A stretch of DNA of 64,000 nt from Lysobacterales bacterium. Lineage in GTDB: Bacteria > Pseudomonadota > Gammaproteobacteria > Xanthomonadales > SZUA-5. Position numbers and translations under genes: made by a program. The notes under the pieces are model-generated. The model had not been told where the DNA came from, searched no databases, and saw only the letters and a list, made by a program, of their open reading frames with translations. The stretch lies in contig JALHRS010000018.1 in the NCBI GenBank assembly GCA_022841325.1, forward strand, positions 17,975 to 81,974, given 5' to 3'. Numbering within the stretch: position 1 is the first letter of the stretch; the number at the start of each line of letters is the position of its first letter. Below are positions 1 to 8,556 of the stretch, piece by piece.

Positions 1-1
1 C

Positions 2-1564
2 GCCGTGGTCCGCGCCCTGGTCGATGCCGGCAATGAGGGCTTCGGCCTGGAAGCGGGCAGCAAGCCCGAGCTGATGACGGTGCTGGCGATGAGTCGCGGC
101 GGCACCGTGATCTGCAACGGTTACAAGGATCGCGAGTACATCCGCCTGGCCCTGATTGGTCGCAAGCTCGGTCTGGATGTCTACATCGTCATCGAAAAGG
201 CCAACGAGCTGCAGCTGGTGATCGAGGAGGCCGCACGCCTGGGCGTCGAGCCGCTGCTGGGCGTGCGCATGCGACTGGTGTCCATCGGTGCCGGCAAGTG
301 GCAGAACACCGGCGGCGACAAGGCCAAGTTCGGGCTGATGCCACGGCAGGTGCTGGAACTGTCGGCCGCACTGAACAAGGCCGGCCTGGGCAGTGCGCTG
401 AAACTGCTGCATTTCCACATGGGCTCGCAGATTTCCAATGTGCGCGACATTGCCCAGGGCATGCGCGAGGCGGTGCGCTACTTCGTCGAGCTGTCCAAGC
501 TCGGCCATGGCATCACCCACGTCGATGTCGGTGGCGGCCTCGGCGTCGACTATGAAGGCACCCGCTCGCGCAGCTTCTGTTCGATGAACTATGGCGTCGA
601 TCAATACGCCCAGAGCATCGTCGATCCGCTGGCCGAAGCCTGCGCCGAACACGGTTTGCCGCATCCGCGCGTGGTCACCGAATCCGGCCGTGCCCTGACC
701 GCCCACCACGCCGTGATGATCACCGACGTCACCGCCGTCGAGCGCATGCCCGAGGGTGATCCCAGCGCCGGTGATGACAGCCATTCGCATGCCTTGCGCC
801 ATCTGCGCGAGCTGTACGCCGATCTCGACCGGCGGCCCTTGCTGGAGCTGTATCACGAGGCTCAGCACTATCAGCAGGAAGGCCAGACGCTGTTTGCGAT
901 GGGGGCCATCGACCTGGCCGAGCGCGCGGCGCTGGATGATGTCTATTACGCCATCGTCCATGCGGTGCTGGCGCGCATGCGCAGCGACAGTCGTGGCCAG
1001 CAGCAGGCCATTGCCGAGCTCACCGAAAAGCTGGCCGACAAGTTCTTCATCAACCTCTCGGTGTTCCAGTCCATGCCCGATATCTGGGCGCTGGAGCAGG
1101 TGTTCCCGATCATGCCGATGGAGGGTCTGGATCAGCGTCCGGAGCGCCGCGCCGTGCTCGAGGACCTGACCTGCGATTCCGATGGACGCATCGACCACTA
1201 TGTCGACGACGAGAGTCTGCAATCGACCTTGCGGGTGCATGCGCCGGAGCCGGGCAAGCCCTATCACCTGGGCGTGTTCATGGTCGGCGCCTACCAGGAG
1301 ACCCTCGGCGATATCCACAATCTGTTCGGCGATACCGACAGCGTCAGCGTGCGCCTGACCGAAACCGGCTTCGTGCTCGAGGACGAGCGCCAGGGCGACA
1401 CCACCGATCAGCTGCTCAAGTACGTGGGCTACGACATCGACCGTCTGCGCATGGCCTACCGCGCCAAGATCAGCGCCGCCAGACTCGACCCTGCCGACGC
1501 CAAGCGCGTGGCCGAAGCGCTGGAAGCCGGGCTGTCGGGCTATACCTATCTGCATGATGAGTGA
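2..1564 (+). CDS. speA: Biosynthetic arginine decarboxylase, 5'-truncated by the window edge
   Basis: PLP-dependent enzyme that converts arginine to agmatine, the first step of the agmatine route to putrescine. The reading frame is open at the left edge, so the N-terminal part with the PLP lysine lies outside. About 520 residues remain, against roughly 630-660 for the family. Visible family features are the GLEAGSKPEL segment near the start, the HFHMGSQ motif, the glycine-rich DVGGGLGVDYEGT phosphate-binding region and ESGRALTAHHAV. The C-terminal half has the SpeA-specific helical insert and second barrel. A GTG at position 5 is in frame but lies inside conserved sequence, so it is not the true start. 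Identification is firm; the missing 5' end cannot be assessed. Confidence 0.95.
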   Translation, partial: AVVRALVDAGNEGFGLEAGSKPELMTVLAMSRGGTVICNGYKDREYIRLALIGRKLGLDVYIVIEKANELQLVIEEAARLGVEPLLGVRMRLVSIGAGKWQNTGGDKAKFGLMPRQVLELSAALNKAGLGSALKLLHFHMGSQISNVRDIAQGMREAVRYFVELSKLGHGITHVDVGGGLGVDYEGTRSRSFCSMNYGVDQYAQSIVDPLAEACAEHGLPHPRVVTESGRALTAHHAVMITDVTAVERMPEGDPSAGDDSHSHALRHLRELYADLDRRPLLELYHEAQHYQQEGQTLFAMGAIDLAERAALDDVYYAIVHAVLARMRSDSRGQQQAIAELTEKLADKFFINLSVFQSMPDIWALEQVFPIMPMEGLDQRPERRAVLEDLTCDSDGRIDHYVDDESLQSTLRVHAPEPGKPYHLGVFMVGAYQETLGDIHNLFGDTDSVSVRLTETGFVLEDERQGDTTDQLLKYVGYDIDRLRMAYRAKISAARLDPADAKRVAEALEAGLSGYTYLHDE

Positions 1565-1827
1565 GGCGGGCTGTCGTGGGTCCGGACTTGTCCGGACGCT
1601 TTTGCGTTGTTTTCCCGTGACGCACGAGAAGCAGTCTCACGCCGAGACGCGGAGAGCGCGGAGAAGAGCCATGAATGCTGGTTGTCGTCGTCAAACAAAC
1701 ACGTCGGCAAAAGGCTGGACTCGCAAGAGTTGCGCTTTTGCCCTCTCCGCGTCCTCCGCGTCTACGCGTGAGTCGCTTCTGCCTTAGCTTTCCCGTGCCC
1801 CGACCACCCACCCTCCGGTAACCCGCC
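1565..1827. repeat. Repeat-filled spacer (families D and A)
   Basis: No gene seen. Positions 1575-1600 hold a family D element, the palindrome GGTCCGGAC-TT-GTCCGGAC. Positions 1637-1672 hold a forward family A element (GCGGAGA-type purine-rich units). Positions 1739-1772 hold a family A copy in the opposite orientation (CTCCGCGT units). The two A copies therefore face each other across about 70 bp and could pair in RNA. Confidence 0.7.
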
Positions 1828-2724
1828 ATGACTGAAAGCCCGAGACCCACCCTGCGTTGCTCCTTCGTCGGCCTGGGCGCCATGGGCGAGCCGATGGCCC
1901 GCCATCTGGCTGCGCGAGGCATGCTCACTGCCGTCTGGAATCGGACCTCGGCGAAGGCTCAGGCGCTGGCGGCAGAGCTCGATGTGGCCGCGCCTGAAGC
2001 GCTGTCCGATGTGGCCTTGCTCAGCGATCTGGTCTTCGTCTGCGTGTCTGCCGATGCCGATGTGCGTGCCGTCATCGCCGCGCTGCGGCCGGGCCTGCGT
2101 CGCGGCAGCATCGTCGTCGATACCTCGACCGTGAGCCGCCAGACCGCCATCGATCTGGCCGCCGATCTGGCGCAGATCGGCGTCGATTTTCTGGATGCGC
2201 CCTTGACCGGTGGCGTCGAGGGTGCGCGCAATGGTCGCTTGAGCGTCATGGTCGGTGGCGACGAAGCGGTATTGGATCGGGCCAAGGCGGCTTTCGACGC
2301 CTTCTCGCTGCGGGTGACGCGGATGGGCCCGGTCGGCGCCGGCCAGGCCACCAAGGCGGTCAATCAGGTCATGATCGGCGGCATTGCCGAGGGCGTGTGC
2401 GAGGCACTGGCCTTCGGCGAAGCGCTGGGGCTGCCGCGCGAGCCCCTGCTGGCGGTACTCACCGCCGGCGCCGCCAACAGCTGGTTTCTGGAGAAACGCG
2501 GTCTGAGCATGCTCGAAGGACGTTTCGACAGCGGCTTCAAGCTGGCGCTGCTGCACAAGGATCTGGGCATCGTCCAGAGCATGGCCGCAGCGCTGGGCGC
2601 GCGCCTGAAGAGCGTCGATGCCGCCCATGCCGATTACACCACGCTGCTGGCCGAAGGCCGTGGCGATGACGAGATTTCCTCGCTGATCCGGATCAAGCGG
2701 CGCCTGTTTGACGTTCAGGGGTAG
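1828..2724 (+). CDS. NAD(P)-dependent oxidoreductase, 3-hydroxyisobutyrate dehydrogenase family
   Basis: 298 residues, the usual length for the beta-hydroxyacid dehydrogenase family (MmsB, GarR, GlxR). The N-terminal Rossmann motif GLGAMGEPMARHL lies at residues 16-27. The substrate-binding signature DAPLTGGVEGA is at about 123-133, and the catalytic lysine is in GAGQATKAVNQ (Lys176). The C-terminal all-helical domain carries the ANSW/FKLALLHKDL segment typical of the family. The substrate cannot be read from sequence: 3-hydroxyisobutyrate, tartronate semialdehyde and succinic semialdehyde reduction are all possible. It starts at ATG 1828 after a repeat-filled spacer and stands alone, so context gives no pathway. 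Confidence 0.9.
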   Translation: MTESPRPTLRCSFVGLGAMGEPMARHLAARGMLTAVWNRTSAKAQALAAELDVAAPEALSDVALLSDLVFVCVSADADVRAVIAALRPGLRRGSIVVDTSTVSRQTAIDLAADLAQIGVDFLDAPLTGGVEGARNGRLSVMVGGDEAVLDRAKAAFDAFSLRVTRMGPVGAGQATKAVNQVMIGGIAEGVCEALAFGEALGLPREPLLAVLTAGAANSWFLEKRGLSMLEGRFDSGFKLALLHKDLGIVQSMAAALGARLKSVDAAHADYTTLLAEGRGDDEISSLIRIKRRLFDVQG

Positions 2725-2931
2725 CGCGGCTCCGGCGCGCGGCGGATCGACAGGAGCGCCACGATCGTTCGCGCCGGCGTCCGCGGCATCGCTTTGAGGA
2801 GGGCCGCGCGCCGCGCGGCCGCTTCTCGTTTGAGCCGAAAGCGGCGCCGCAGGCGCGGCGCCCTCCATTGCGCTATTGCGCGGCAGCGGTGACCCACGAC
2901 TCAACCCAAGCCCAGATCACCTCACGCACTC
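2725..2931. repeat. Spacer with a family C repeat
   Basis: Immediately after the stop codon is a short GTAGCGCGGCTCCGGCGCG element, seen again near 30,860 and 62,047. At 2793-2867 is a family C element: GAGGAGGGCCGCGCGC, then GCGGCCGC, a variable centre, GCGGCGCCGC and GCGGCGCCCTCC. It is rich in nested GC palindromes. No gene is seen. Confidence 0.7.
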
Positions 2932-3645
2932 ATGCTCAAACGTCCGCTGTTCTGGTTGTCCTTGCCGCTGCTCTTGCCGCAGGGCCTGTGGGTCAAGCGC
3001 ACCGCGCAGCGCTTGCCGCCGGCCGCCGGGCCGAGCGCGGGCGTGGTCGGCGACGGCAGTTTGCGGCGGCTGCTGCTGATCGGCGACTCGATCATTGCCG
3101 GCGTCGGTGTCGAACAACTGAGCGAGGCACTGCCCGGGCAACTGGCCCGGGCGCTGGCCAGGAAGCACGCTTGTCAGGTCCATTGGCAGGCGCTCGGAAG
3201 CAACGGCGCGACCTGTGCCGACCTGCTGACTCTGCTGCCGCAATGGCAGTCGCTGACGCCGGCCGACTGGGTGTTCGTGTCCGTCGGCGTCAACGATGTC
3301 ACCCAGCTGACCAGCGCACGCCGCTGGCGCGCAGGTCTGCAGATGCTGCTGGGGGCGCTGGCCGAGCATTCGCCGCAAGCGCAGATCATGCTGGCCGGGG
3401 TGCCGCCGATGGGACGTTTCCCCGGTCTGCCGATGCCGCTGCGACAGGCGTTCGGCTGGCGCGCGGCGCGCCTTGACCAGGTCGGCCAGGCGCTGGCCTC
3501 AAGCCTGCAGGGCATCGTCCACCTGCCGACACCGGTACCCGAAGATCCGACCGCCTTCGCCAGCGATGGCTATCACCCCAATGCCGGCGCCTGCCGCGTG
3601 TGGGCCGAGGCGGTGGCGGCGAGCGTGGCTGCCCATCACCGGTAG
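2932..3645 (+). CDS. SGNH/GDSL-family hydrolase, probably exported or membrane-anchored
   Basis: 237 residues. A hydrophobic N-terminal segment (residues 4-20) resembles a signal peptide or anchor. Block I GDSI carries the nucleophile Ser53, block III is GVND (Asn121), and block V SDGYHPN gives Asp212 and His215, so the catalytic triad is complete. SGNH enzymes cleave acyl or acetyl esters; the specific substrate (lipid, sugar acetate) cannot be told. The start is ATG 2932, which keeps the hydrophobic N-terminus. The stop codon TAG (3643-3645) lies inside the first bases of a family F repeat, which suggests that repeat was inserted exactly at the gene end. Confidence 0.85.
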   Translation: MLKRPLFWLSLPLLLPQGLWVKRTAQRLPPAAGPSAGVVGDGSLRRLLLIGDSIIAGVGVEQLSEALPGQLARALARKHACQVHWQALGSNGATCADLLTLLPQWQSLTPADWVFVSVGVNDVTQLTSARRWRAGLQMLLGALAEHSPQAQIMLAGVPPMGRFPGLPMPLRQAFGWRAARLDQVGQALASSLQGIVHLPTPVPEDPTAFASDGYHPNAGACRVWAEAVAASVAAHHR

Positions 3646-3813
3646 GTCACGTTGGCTGCGCAGCAGGCTACGTGACAAGATGAAGCGCCAGTCCCGCATT
3701 TCGCCGAATTCGCGAAACACCTTCGGTGCGCGCCGCCCAGGGTCAGTGGCGATACCCGCGTGGACCTGTCACGTAGCCCCTGCGGGGCAACGTGACCTAC
3801 CTCGGGTGCACGA
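3642..3813. repeat. Two inverted family F repeats
   Basis: 3642-3676 and 3767-3800 are two copies of an imperfect palindrome built on GTAGGTCACGTTG ... CTACGTGAC, in opposite orientation. Each can fold on itself, and the pair may act as a bidirectional terminator between the convergent genes on either side. That role is inference from position. The roughly 90 bp between them show no gene. Confidence 0.6.
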
Positions 3814-4980
3814 TCAGCCCACCCTTGCCCCGCGCCACCATTCGCCGAGGACCACGGCAACGGCCTGGGCCACGTTGAGGCTGTCGACGCGGCCGCTGCC
3901 GGGGATGGCATAGCGGGCGTCGGCCAGTTCCAGGGCGTGCGGACTCAGGCCAGCGCCCTCGGCGCCGAACAGCAGGATGCTGCGCGCCGGCAAGGCCTCG
4001 CGATAGAGGCTGCGCTCGCCCTGGCTGGCGGTCGCGACCAGTTCGAATCCAGCCGCCCGCAGTGCGCCAAGTTCGGGAAAACGCACCACCGGCACGCGCT
4101 CGGCAGCGCCCTCGGCCACGCGGTAGACCGCGCCGGCCAGGGTCAGCGCCGAATCGGCGGGAATCAGCACGGCACGGGCGCCGAAATGGACGGCGCTGCG
4201 CAGGATGGCACCGAAATTGTGCGGGTTGCCGACCCCGGCCAGCGCCACCAGACAGGCCGGGCCGCTCTGGCGACCGAGCGCGTCGAGCAGCTCGCTCAGA
4301 CTGGGCTGTTCCAGGCGCAACACGTCCATGGCCACGCCTTCGTGATGCTGCGAAGCGGTCAGGCGCTCCAGATCGGCCTCTTCGACCTCATTGAAACCGA
4401 TGCGCGCGGCCGCCAGCCGTGCCAGCAGCGGCGCCAGTTCGCGGCCGCGCTGGCGGGTGCAATAGAGCTTGCGGATGCCCTCGAAGCGATCCTCGGCCAG
4501 CGCCAGACAGGCGGCGCGCCCGTAGATGCGGACCTCGCGCTTGCGCTGGGCATCACGATCATCGACCGGGGCCACCACCTCGGGCCCCGGATTCGCCCAC
4601 GGCCTGGCGGCCGTGGCCGGACGCTCGCCACGTTCCGGCCGGGCTCGGGCGGTGTCACTCTCACTGCGCGGTCCGCGGCCATAGGGGCTGTGGCCCTCGC
4701 TACGGGGACCGCGTCCGTAGGGACCGCTGCCTTCGGCCCTGGAGTCGCGTGATCCGGGGGCCGGGCGCGGCCCACGGCTGTCACCCGGTTTGCCGCGCGT
4801 GCTGTCGGAACGCGAGGTCGTCGGGCCCGGGCGCGCGCCGCGCTCTTCGCGCTTCCACGGCGAGGGCTTTTCTGGCGGTACCTGGGCCTGGGCGTCAGGG
4901 TGGCGATAGACGCTCTGCTCGCGCGGCCCGGATTCGCGTCGGGGCGGCTTGCCGCTGCGCTTCGGGGGTGGTTTGGTCAT
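3814..4980 (-). CDS. TrmH/SpoU-family RNA 2'-O-methyltransferase with a long basic N-terminal tail
   Basis: 388 residues. The last 170 form a SPOUT methyltransferase with motif 1 around NPHNFGAILR (Asn252, Arg261), motif 2 FGAEGAGL (338-345) and motif 3 IPGSGRVDSLNV (359-370). Residues 150-225 form the SpoU substrate-binding domain. Residues 1-148 are low-complexity Arg/Pro/Gly/Ser sequence with near-repeats of GPYGRGPRSE, probably disordered and RNA-contacting. The closest well-known architecture is the uncharacterised E. coli YfiF type rather than RlmB or TrmH, which lack so long a tail. Expected product: 2'-O-methylation of rRNA or tRNA by SAM; the target site is unknown. ATG at 4980 is the first start. 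Confidence 0.85.
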   Translation of the reverse strand: MTKPPPKRSGKPPRRESGPREQSVYRHPDAQAQVPPEKPSPWKREERGARPGPTTSRSDSTRGKPGDSRGPRPAPGSRDSRAEGSGPYGRGPRSEGHSPYGRGPRSESDTARARPERGERPATAARPWANPGPEVVAPVDDRDAQRKREVRIYGRAACLALAEDRFEGIRKLYCTRQRGRELAPLLARLAAARIGFNEVEEADLERLTASQHHEGVAMDVLRLEQPSLSELLDALGRQSGPACLVALAGVGNPHNFGAILRSAVHFGARAVLIPADSALTLAGAVYRVAEGAAERVPVVRFPELGALRAAGFELVATASQGERSLYREALPARSILLFGAEGAGLSPHALELADARYAIPGSGRVDSLNVAQAVAVVLGEWWRGARVG

Positions 4981-5028
4981 GGTCTGCTACCGGCAAGGAA
5001 TGCCATAGGATGACAGAGTGGTGCGCTG

Positions 5029-8000
5029 TCAGCCGCCCAGACGTGGTCCGCGCTGTCGATTCCAGGCTTCCGCAGCCTGACGCAGCGCCGGACCCAGATG
5101 AATCCGGTGGCGCGGCGACAGCAGATCCAGCGGCGTCTGCCGGGCCTGATCGCTGATGCGTGGGTCGGCGCCCAGTTCCAGCAGGGTACCGCCGCACTGG
5201 ATCAACCCGTGCCGGCAGACCCAGTGCAGGGCGCAGCGGCCGTCGAGGTCAACAGCGTTGGCGTTGGCGCCGCCTTGCAGCAGGGCCTGGACGATCGGTT
5301 GCAGGCGCGCCTCGTCGCGGACCTCGGGTTCCGGTCTGCCGCTGCCGAGCAGCCCCAGCAGCGGCGTGCGCCCCTGCTCGTCGGGGCGATCGGGATTGGC
5401 GCCGCCTTCGATCAGTCGCGTCACCACGGCCTTGATCAGGGGCAACGGCCGGCTGGCATCGGCGAGCAGCCCGAGCGTGGCCCGCAGCGGCGACTGCGCC
5501 CCGGCGCGGCCGTCGGGATCGGCACCACGCTGCAGCAGATAATCGACCAGCGGCATGCGCAGGCATGCGGCGGCCAGCGCCAGCGGCGTCATCCGCCCCA
5601 GCAGCACGCTCTCGCGATGCACGCCGTGCGCCAGCAGCCATTCGACCACGCGGTCGCGTCCGGCCAGGATCGCCGCCGCCAGCGGCGTCACGCCGTTGGC
5701 CGAGCTGGCATTGAGGTCGGCACCGCGATCCAGCAGTGCCTGACAGAGTTCCAGCTGGCCGGTGCCGGCGGCATGCAGCAGGGCGCTGGCGCCACCGGCG
5801 TCGCGGCCATCCACATCCAGCCCCAGAACCAGCAGGCGATCGAGCGTGGCCAGATCGCCACGGCGACCGGCTTCGGCCACGGCGCGCCCATCCAGTACCG
5901 TGCCTGGGTGCGCCCCAGCCGGCCAGTCGAGCAGCACCGCCAGTTCGTTCTGGCCGGTCGCCCGCGCCAGGCCGGAAGCGGTGCTGCCATCACTGCTGCG
6001 CCGCGCCGGATCGGCACCGGCGCGAATCAGCATGGGTGCCAGCTCGCGGGCGTCCTCGCGCTTGGCCCAGACCAGCTGGGTCAGCACGGTTTCGCCATGG
6101 GCGCCGCAGGCATTGGCGTCGGCGCCGGCAGCGAGCATCTGTTGCAGCAGGCCGATCGGCAGCGAGCCCACCGCCAGCAGCAGCGCCGGCATGCCCTGCG
6201 GATCGCGACCATTGCAGTCGGCGAACTCGATGGCGCGGGCGAAGATTTCCCCGGCCGCCGGGTCCGCCGCCTGCTCGCGTCCGATCCGGCACAGCCCGGG
6301 CAGGATCACGGCTGCCGCAGCGGCCGAGCGTTCGGCGCGGTCCAACAGCGCCGCCAGGGCGTACCAGGGCACCGGCTGCGCCGCACACAGTCGCTCCCAC
6401 AGCGACCATTCCGAGGCATCGCGGGTGTAGGCCTCGTAGCCTTGATCCAGCGCGGCTTCGGCGAAACGCCGATCCTGATGCGGCGCGGCCGCCACCAGTG
6501 CCTCGCAGAGATCGCTGGCCTTGATGCCGGGGACCTGCAGCAGTTCCTGGTACAAGGGAAAACGGCCCTGCATGGCAGCCCGGATCAGCAGCGGTCCGGG
6601 CAGATCGGCCTCGATATGCGGGGTTTCCTCCTCGCTGTCGCCGTCTTCGAGCACATGCGAACTCGGGATCGGAAAATCCGGATCGAGCTTGCGCACCAGG
6701 GGCCAGCGGCCGGCAGCGGCGGCCAGATCGGCGGCGGTGGCGCCGTCGTCGTCGGGCAACTCCGGCGCGCAGCCCAGCGCCAGCAGCAACTCGATGGTTT
6801 CGGCGTTGGCGTTGCCCGCCACCGCGGCCAGATGCAGGGCATGCCGGCCGCGGGCGGCGCTGACGCTGACGTCCGGGCGATGGAACACGAGGCGGCGCAG
6901 CACCCGATTGGCGCCGGCACGAGCGGCTTCGAGCAGGGCGCTGTGACCGGCGCTGTCGCGATCGTCGACCGCCGCGCCGGCGGCCAGCAGGGTCTCGGCG
7001 ATCTCGGCGTTGTCGGCCAGTGCGGCCACCATCAGCGCCGTTCGGCCATTGCCGGCGGCGGCACCGACCCTGGCCCTGGCCTTGAGCAGCAACTTGATGC
7101 CGCGCGGATCGTCGCCGTCGACGGCCGCGGCAAACAGCAGTGCCGGAGTACCCAGGGGCAGATCGCTCTTGGCACCATGCTTGATCAGGAACTCGACCAC
7201 CGGCCAGTTTCCGGCCTCGCAAGCCAGCGCCAGCGGGGTCATCTCCTCGCGATTGAGGACATTCACCTCGGCGCCGGCATCGAGCAAGCTCTGGGCGATG
7301 CCGGCGTCGCGGGTCAGCGCGGCAAAGTGCAGCGGCGTGTTGCCGGCATCGTCCGCCCGGTTCGGATCGGCGCCGTTGGCCAGCAGGGTCATCACCGCCT
7401 CGATGCGCCCGGCGTAGCTGTCGCGAGTGGCGGCATGCAGCGCGGTCATGCCACCGCACATGGCGTCGACCTCGGCCCCGGCCGCAATCAGCGCCCGCAG
7501 CGCGCCGCGATCGACGGCAGTGGCGGCGGCGATCAGCGGCGTGCGCTGATCAGCCGATTCGGCGCCAGGTCTGGCCTCGACATTGGCGCCGGCGGCCAAT
7601 GCCTGAGCGACGCCCTTGGCGTCACCGCGTCGGGCTGCCTCCAGCAGATCCTGATCTGGCCCTGGCGGCAGCTCGATCGACAGCGCCAGCGGTTCATCGG
7701 CGTCATTCATCGGCGCATGACCGCTGCCATCGAGCAGAAACGATGGCAGGTCGGCCCGGGCACGCGGCAGCTTGCTGGCGTGCTCGGTGCGCCGCAGGAT
7801 GACCTCGACGGCGATCAGCAGCAGCGCCAGCAGCAGCAGCGCCAGCAACCAGCGCGGCAGATCGGCGGGCCACCAGTGGATCGCCAGCGGCGCGGCGGCC
7901 ACCACCAGACCAGCACAGCTGACGGCCAGACCGTGGCTGAAGTAGGCGTCGGCTGGCTCGGACAGCTCGCGACCGCGCTCCAGCAGACGTCGCCACAGGC

Positions 8001-8415
8001 TGCTGTCGCGCTCGACCGCGGGCAGCTCGCCGACAAACAGCAGGCCGAACCAGGGCCAGGTGTGCCACTGGGCCAGGGTCAGGCCCACCAGCAGAGCACT
8101 GAATCCGAGCAGTGAATAGAGGTGGTCCGGCAGATGCAGCGAGCGCGACAGGCTGCCCAGCAACAGTTCACAGATCAGGCCTGCCGCCAGAATGAACATC
8201 ACTGCCAACAGCCCTCGGGCACGGCCCTCGGGGCCGGTCCAGCGGGCCGCCTGACGCGGGTGGCGCTGTACCCGCGCCAGACACAGCAAGGGCAGAGCCA
8301 GCCAGTAGAGCCAGTCCGCTGGTGCCGGCAGCGTCAGTGTCGCCAGCACACAGGCCAGCGCGGCGAGCACGGCCAGGCTGCCGGCGATGGCGCGCTGTGA
8401 GGGTGTGGTTAGCAT
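5029..8415 (-). CDS. Giant membrane-anchored ankyrin-repeat protein
   Basis: About 1,128 residues. The first 230 contain several strongly hydrophobic stretches (four to six membrane segments). The remainder is a long series of ankyrin repeats, with many units of the form G-x-TPLxxAAxxG and LLxxGADxN, interrupted around the middle by a more helical, less regular stretch. The repeat region ends in LGADPRISDQARQTPLDLL. Its role is probably a protein-protein scaffold on the cytoplasmic face of the membrane; no catalytic domain is visible. Xanthomonad-type bacteria often carry such proteins, but the binding partner is unknown. An upstream in-frame GTG (8442) is possible. I prefer ATG 8415 because a TATACT hexamer lies just upstream of it, within the extension. 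Confidence 0.8.
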   Translation of the reverse strand: MLTTPSQRAIAGSLAVLAALACVLATLTLPAPADWLYWLALPLLCLARVQRHPRQAARWTGPEGRARGLLAVMFILAAGLICELLLGSLSRSLHLPDHLYSLLGFSALLVGLTLAQWHTWPWFGLLFVGELPAVERDSSLWRRLLERGRELSEPADAYFSHGLAVSCAGLVVAAAPLAIHWWPADLPRWLLALLLLALLLIAVEVILRRTEHASKLPRARADLPSFLLDGSGHAPMNDADEPLALSIELPPGPDQDLLEAARRGDAKGVAQALAAGANVEARPGAESADQRTPLIAAATAVDRGALRALIAAGAEVDAMCGGMTALHAATRDSYAGRIEAVMTLLANGADPNRADDAGNTPLHFAALTRDAGIAQSLLDAGAEVNVLNREEMTPLALACEAGNWPVVEFLIKHGAKSDLPLGTPALLFAAAVDGDDPRGIKLLLKARARVGAAAGNGRTALMVAALADNAEIAETLLAAGAAVDDRDSAGHSALLEAARAGANRVLRRLVFHRPDVSVSAARGRHALHLAAVAGNANAETIELLLALGCAPELPDDDGATAADLAAAAGRWPLVRKLDPDFPIPSSHVLEDGDSEEETPHIEADLPGPLLIRAAMQGRFPLYQELLQVPGIKASDLCEALVAAAPHQDRRFAEAALDQGYEAYTRDASEWSLWERLCAAQPVPWYALAALLDRAERSAAAAAVILPGLCRIGREQAADPAAGEIFARAIEFADCNGRDPQGMPALLLAVGSLPIGLLQQMLAAGADANACGAHGETVLTQLVWAKREDARELAPMLIRAGADPARRSSDGSTASGLARATGQNELAVLLDWPAGAHPGTVLDGRAVAEAGRRGDLATLDRLLVLGLDVDGRDAGGASALLHAAGTGQLELCQALLDRGADLNASSANGVTPLAAAILAGRDRVVEWLLAHGVHRESVLLGRMTPLALAAACLRMPLVDYLLQRGADPDGRAGAQSPLRATLGLLADASRPLPLIKAVVTRLIEGGANPDRPDEQGRTPLLGLLGSGRPEPEVRDEARLQPIVQALLQGGANANAVDLDGRCALHWVCRHGLIQCGGTLLELGADPRISDQARQTPLDLLSPRHRIHLGPALRQAAEAWNRQRGPRLGG

Positions 8416-8421
8416 CGCCGC

Positions 8422-8450
8422 AGTATAGGTGCGCCGACGCACGGATGAAG
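8422..8450 (-). promoter_or_regulatory. Possible sigma70-type promoter of the ankyrin gene, leaderless layout
   Basis: On the minus strand TATACT (8427-8422) fits a -10 hexamer, with CTTCAT (8450-8445) as a weak -35 at 17-bp spacing. Transcription would start at or next to the ATG at 8415, giving a leaderless or near-leaderless message. No Shine-Dalgarno sequence is visible, consistent with that reading. The -35 match is poor, so confidence is low. Confidence 0.35.
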
Positions 8451-8556
8451 CCTGTCCGCGGCGCTAGTGTGTTCTGCCAGGTACCGGGGCATTCTTGGTG
8501 TCCGGAACCAATCGGCGGTACCCTTGCTGGATAGTTTTTCTGCCCTGGAGCCCCAC

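Noticed and set aside
5098..8115. A 1,005-codon open frame on the plus strand
   Set aside because: It is exactly antisense to the ankyrin gene, is rich in Gln/Gly/His/Arg without domains, and reflects the GC-biased codon pattern of the opposite strand.
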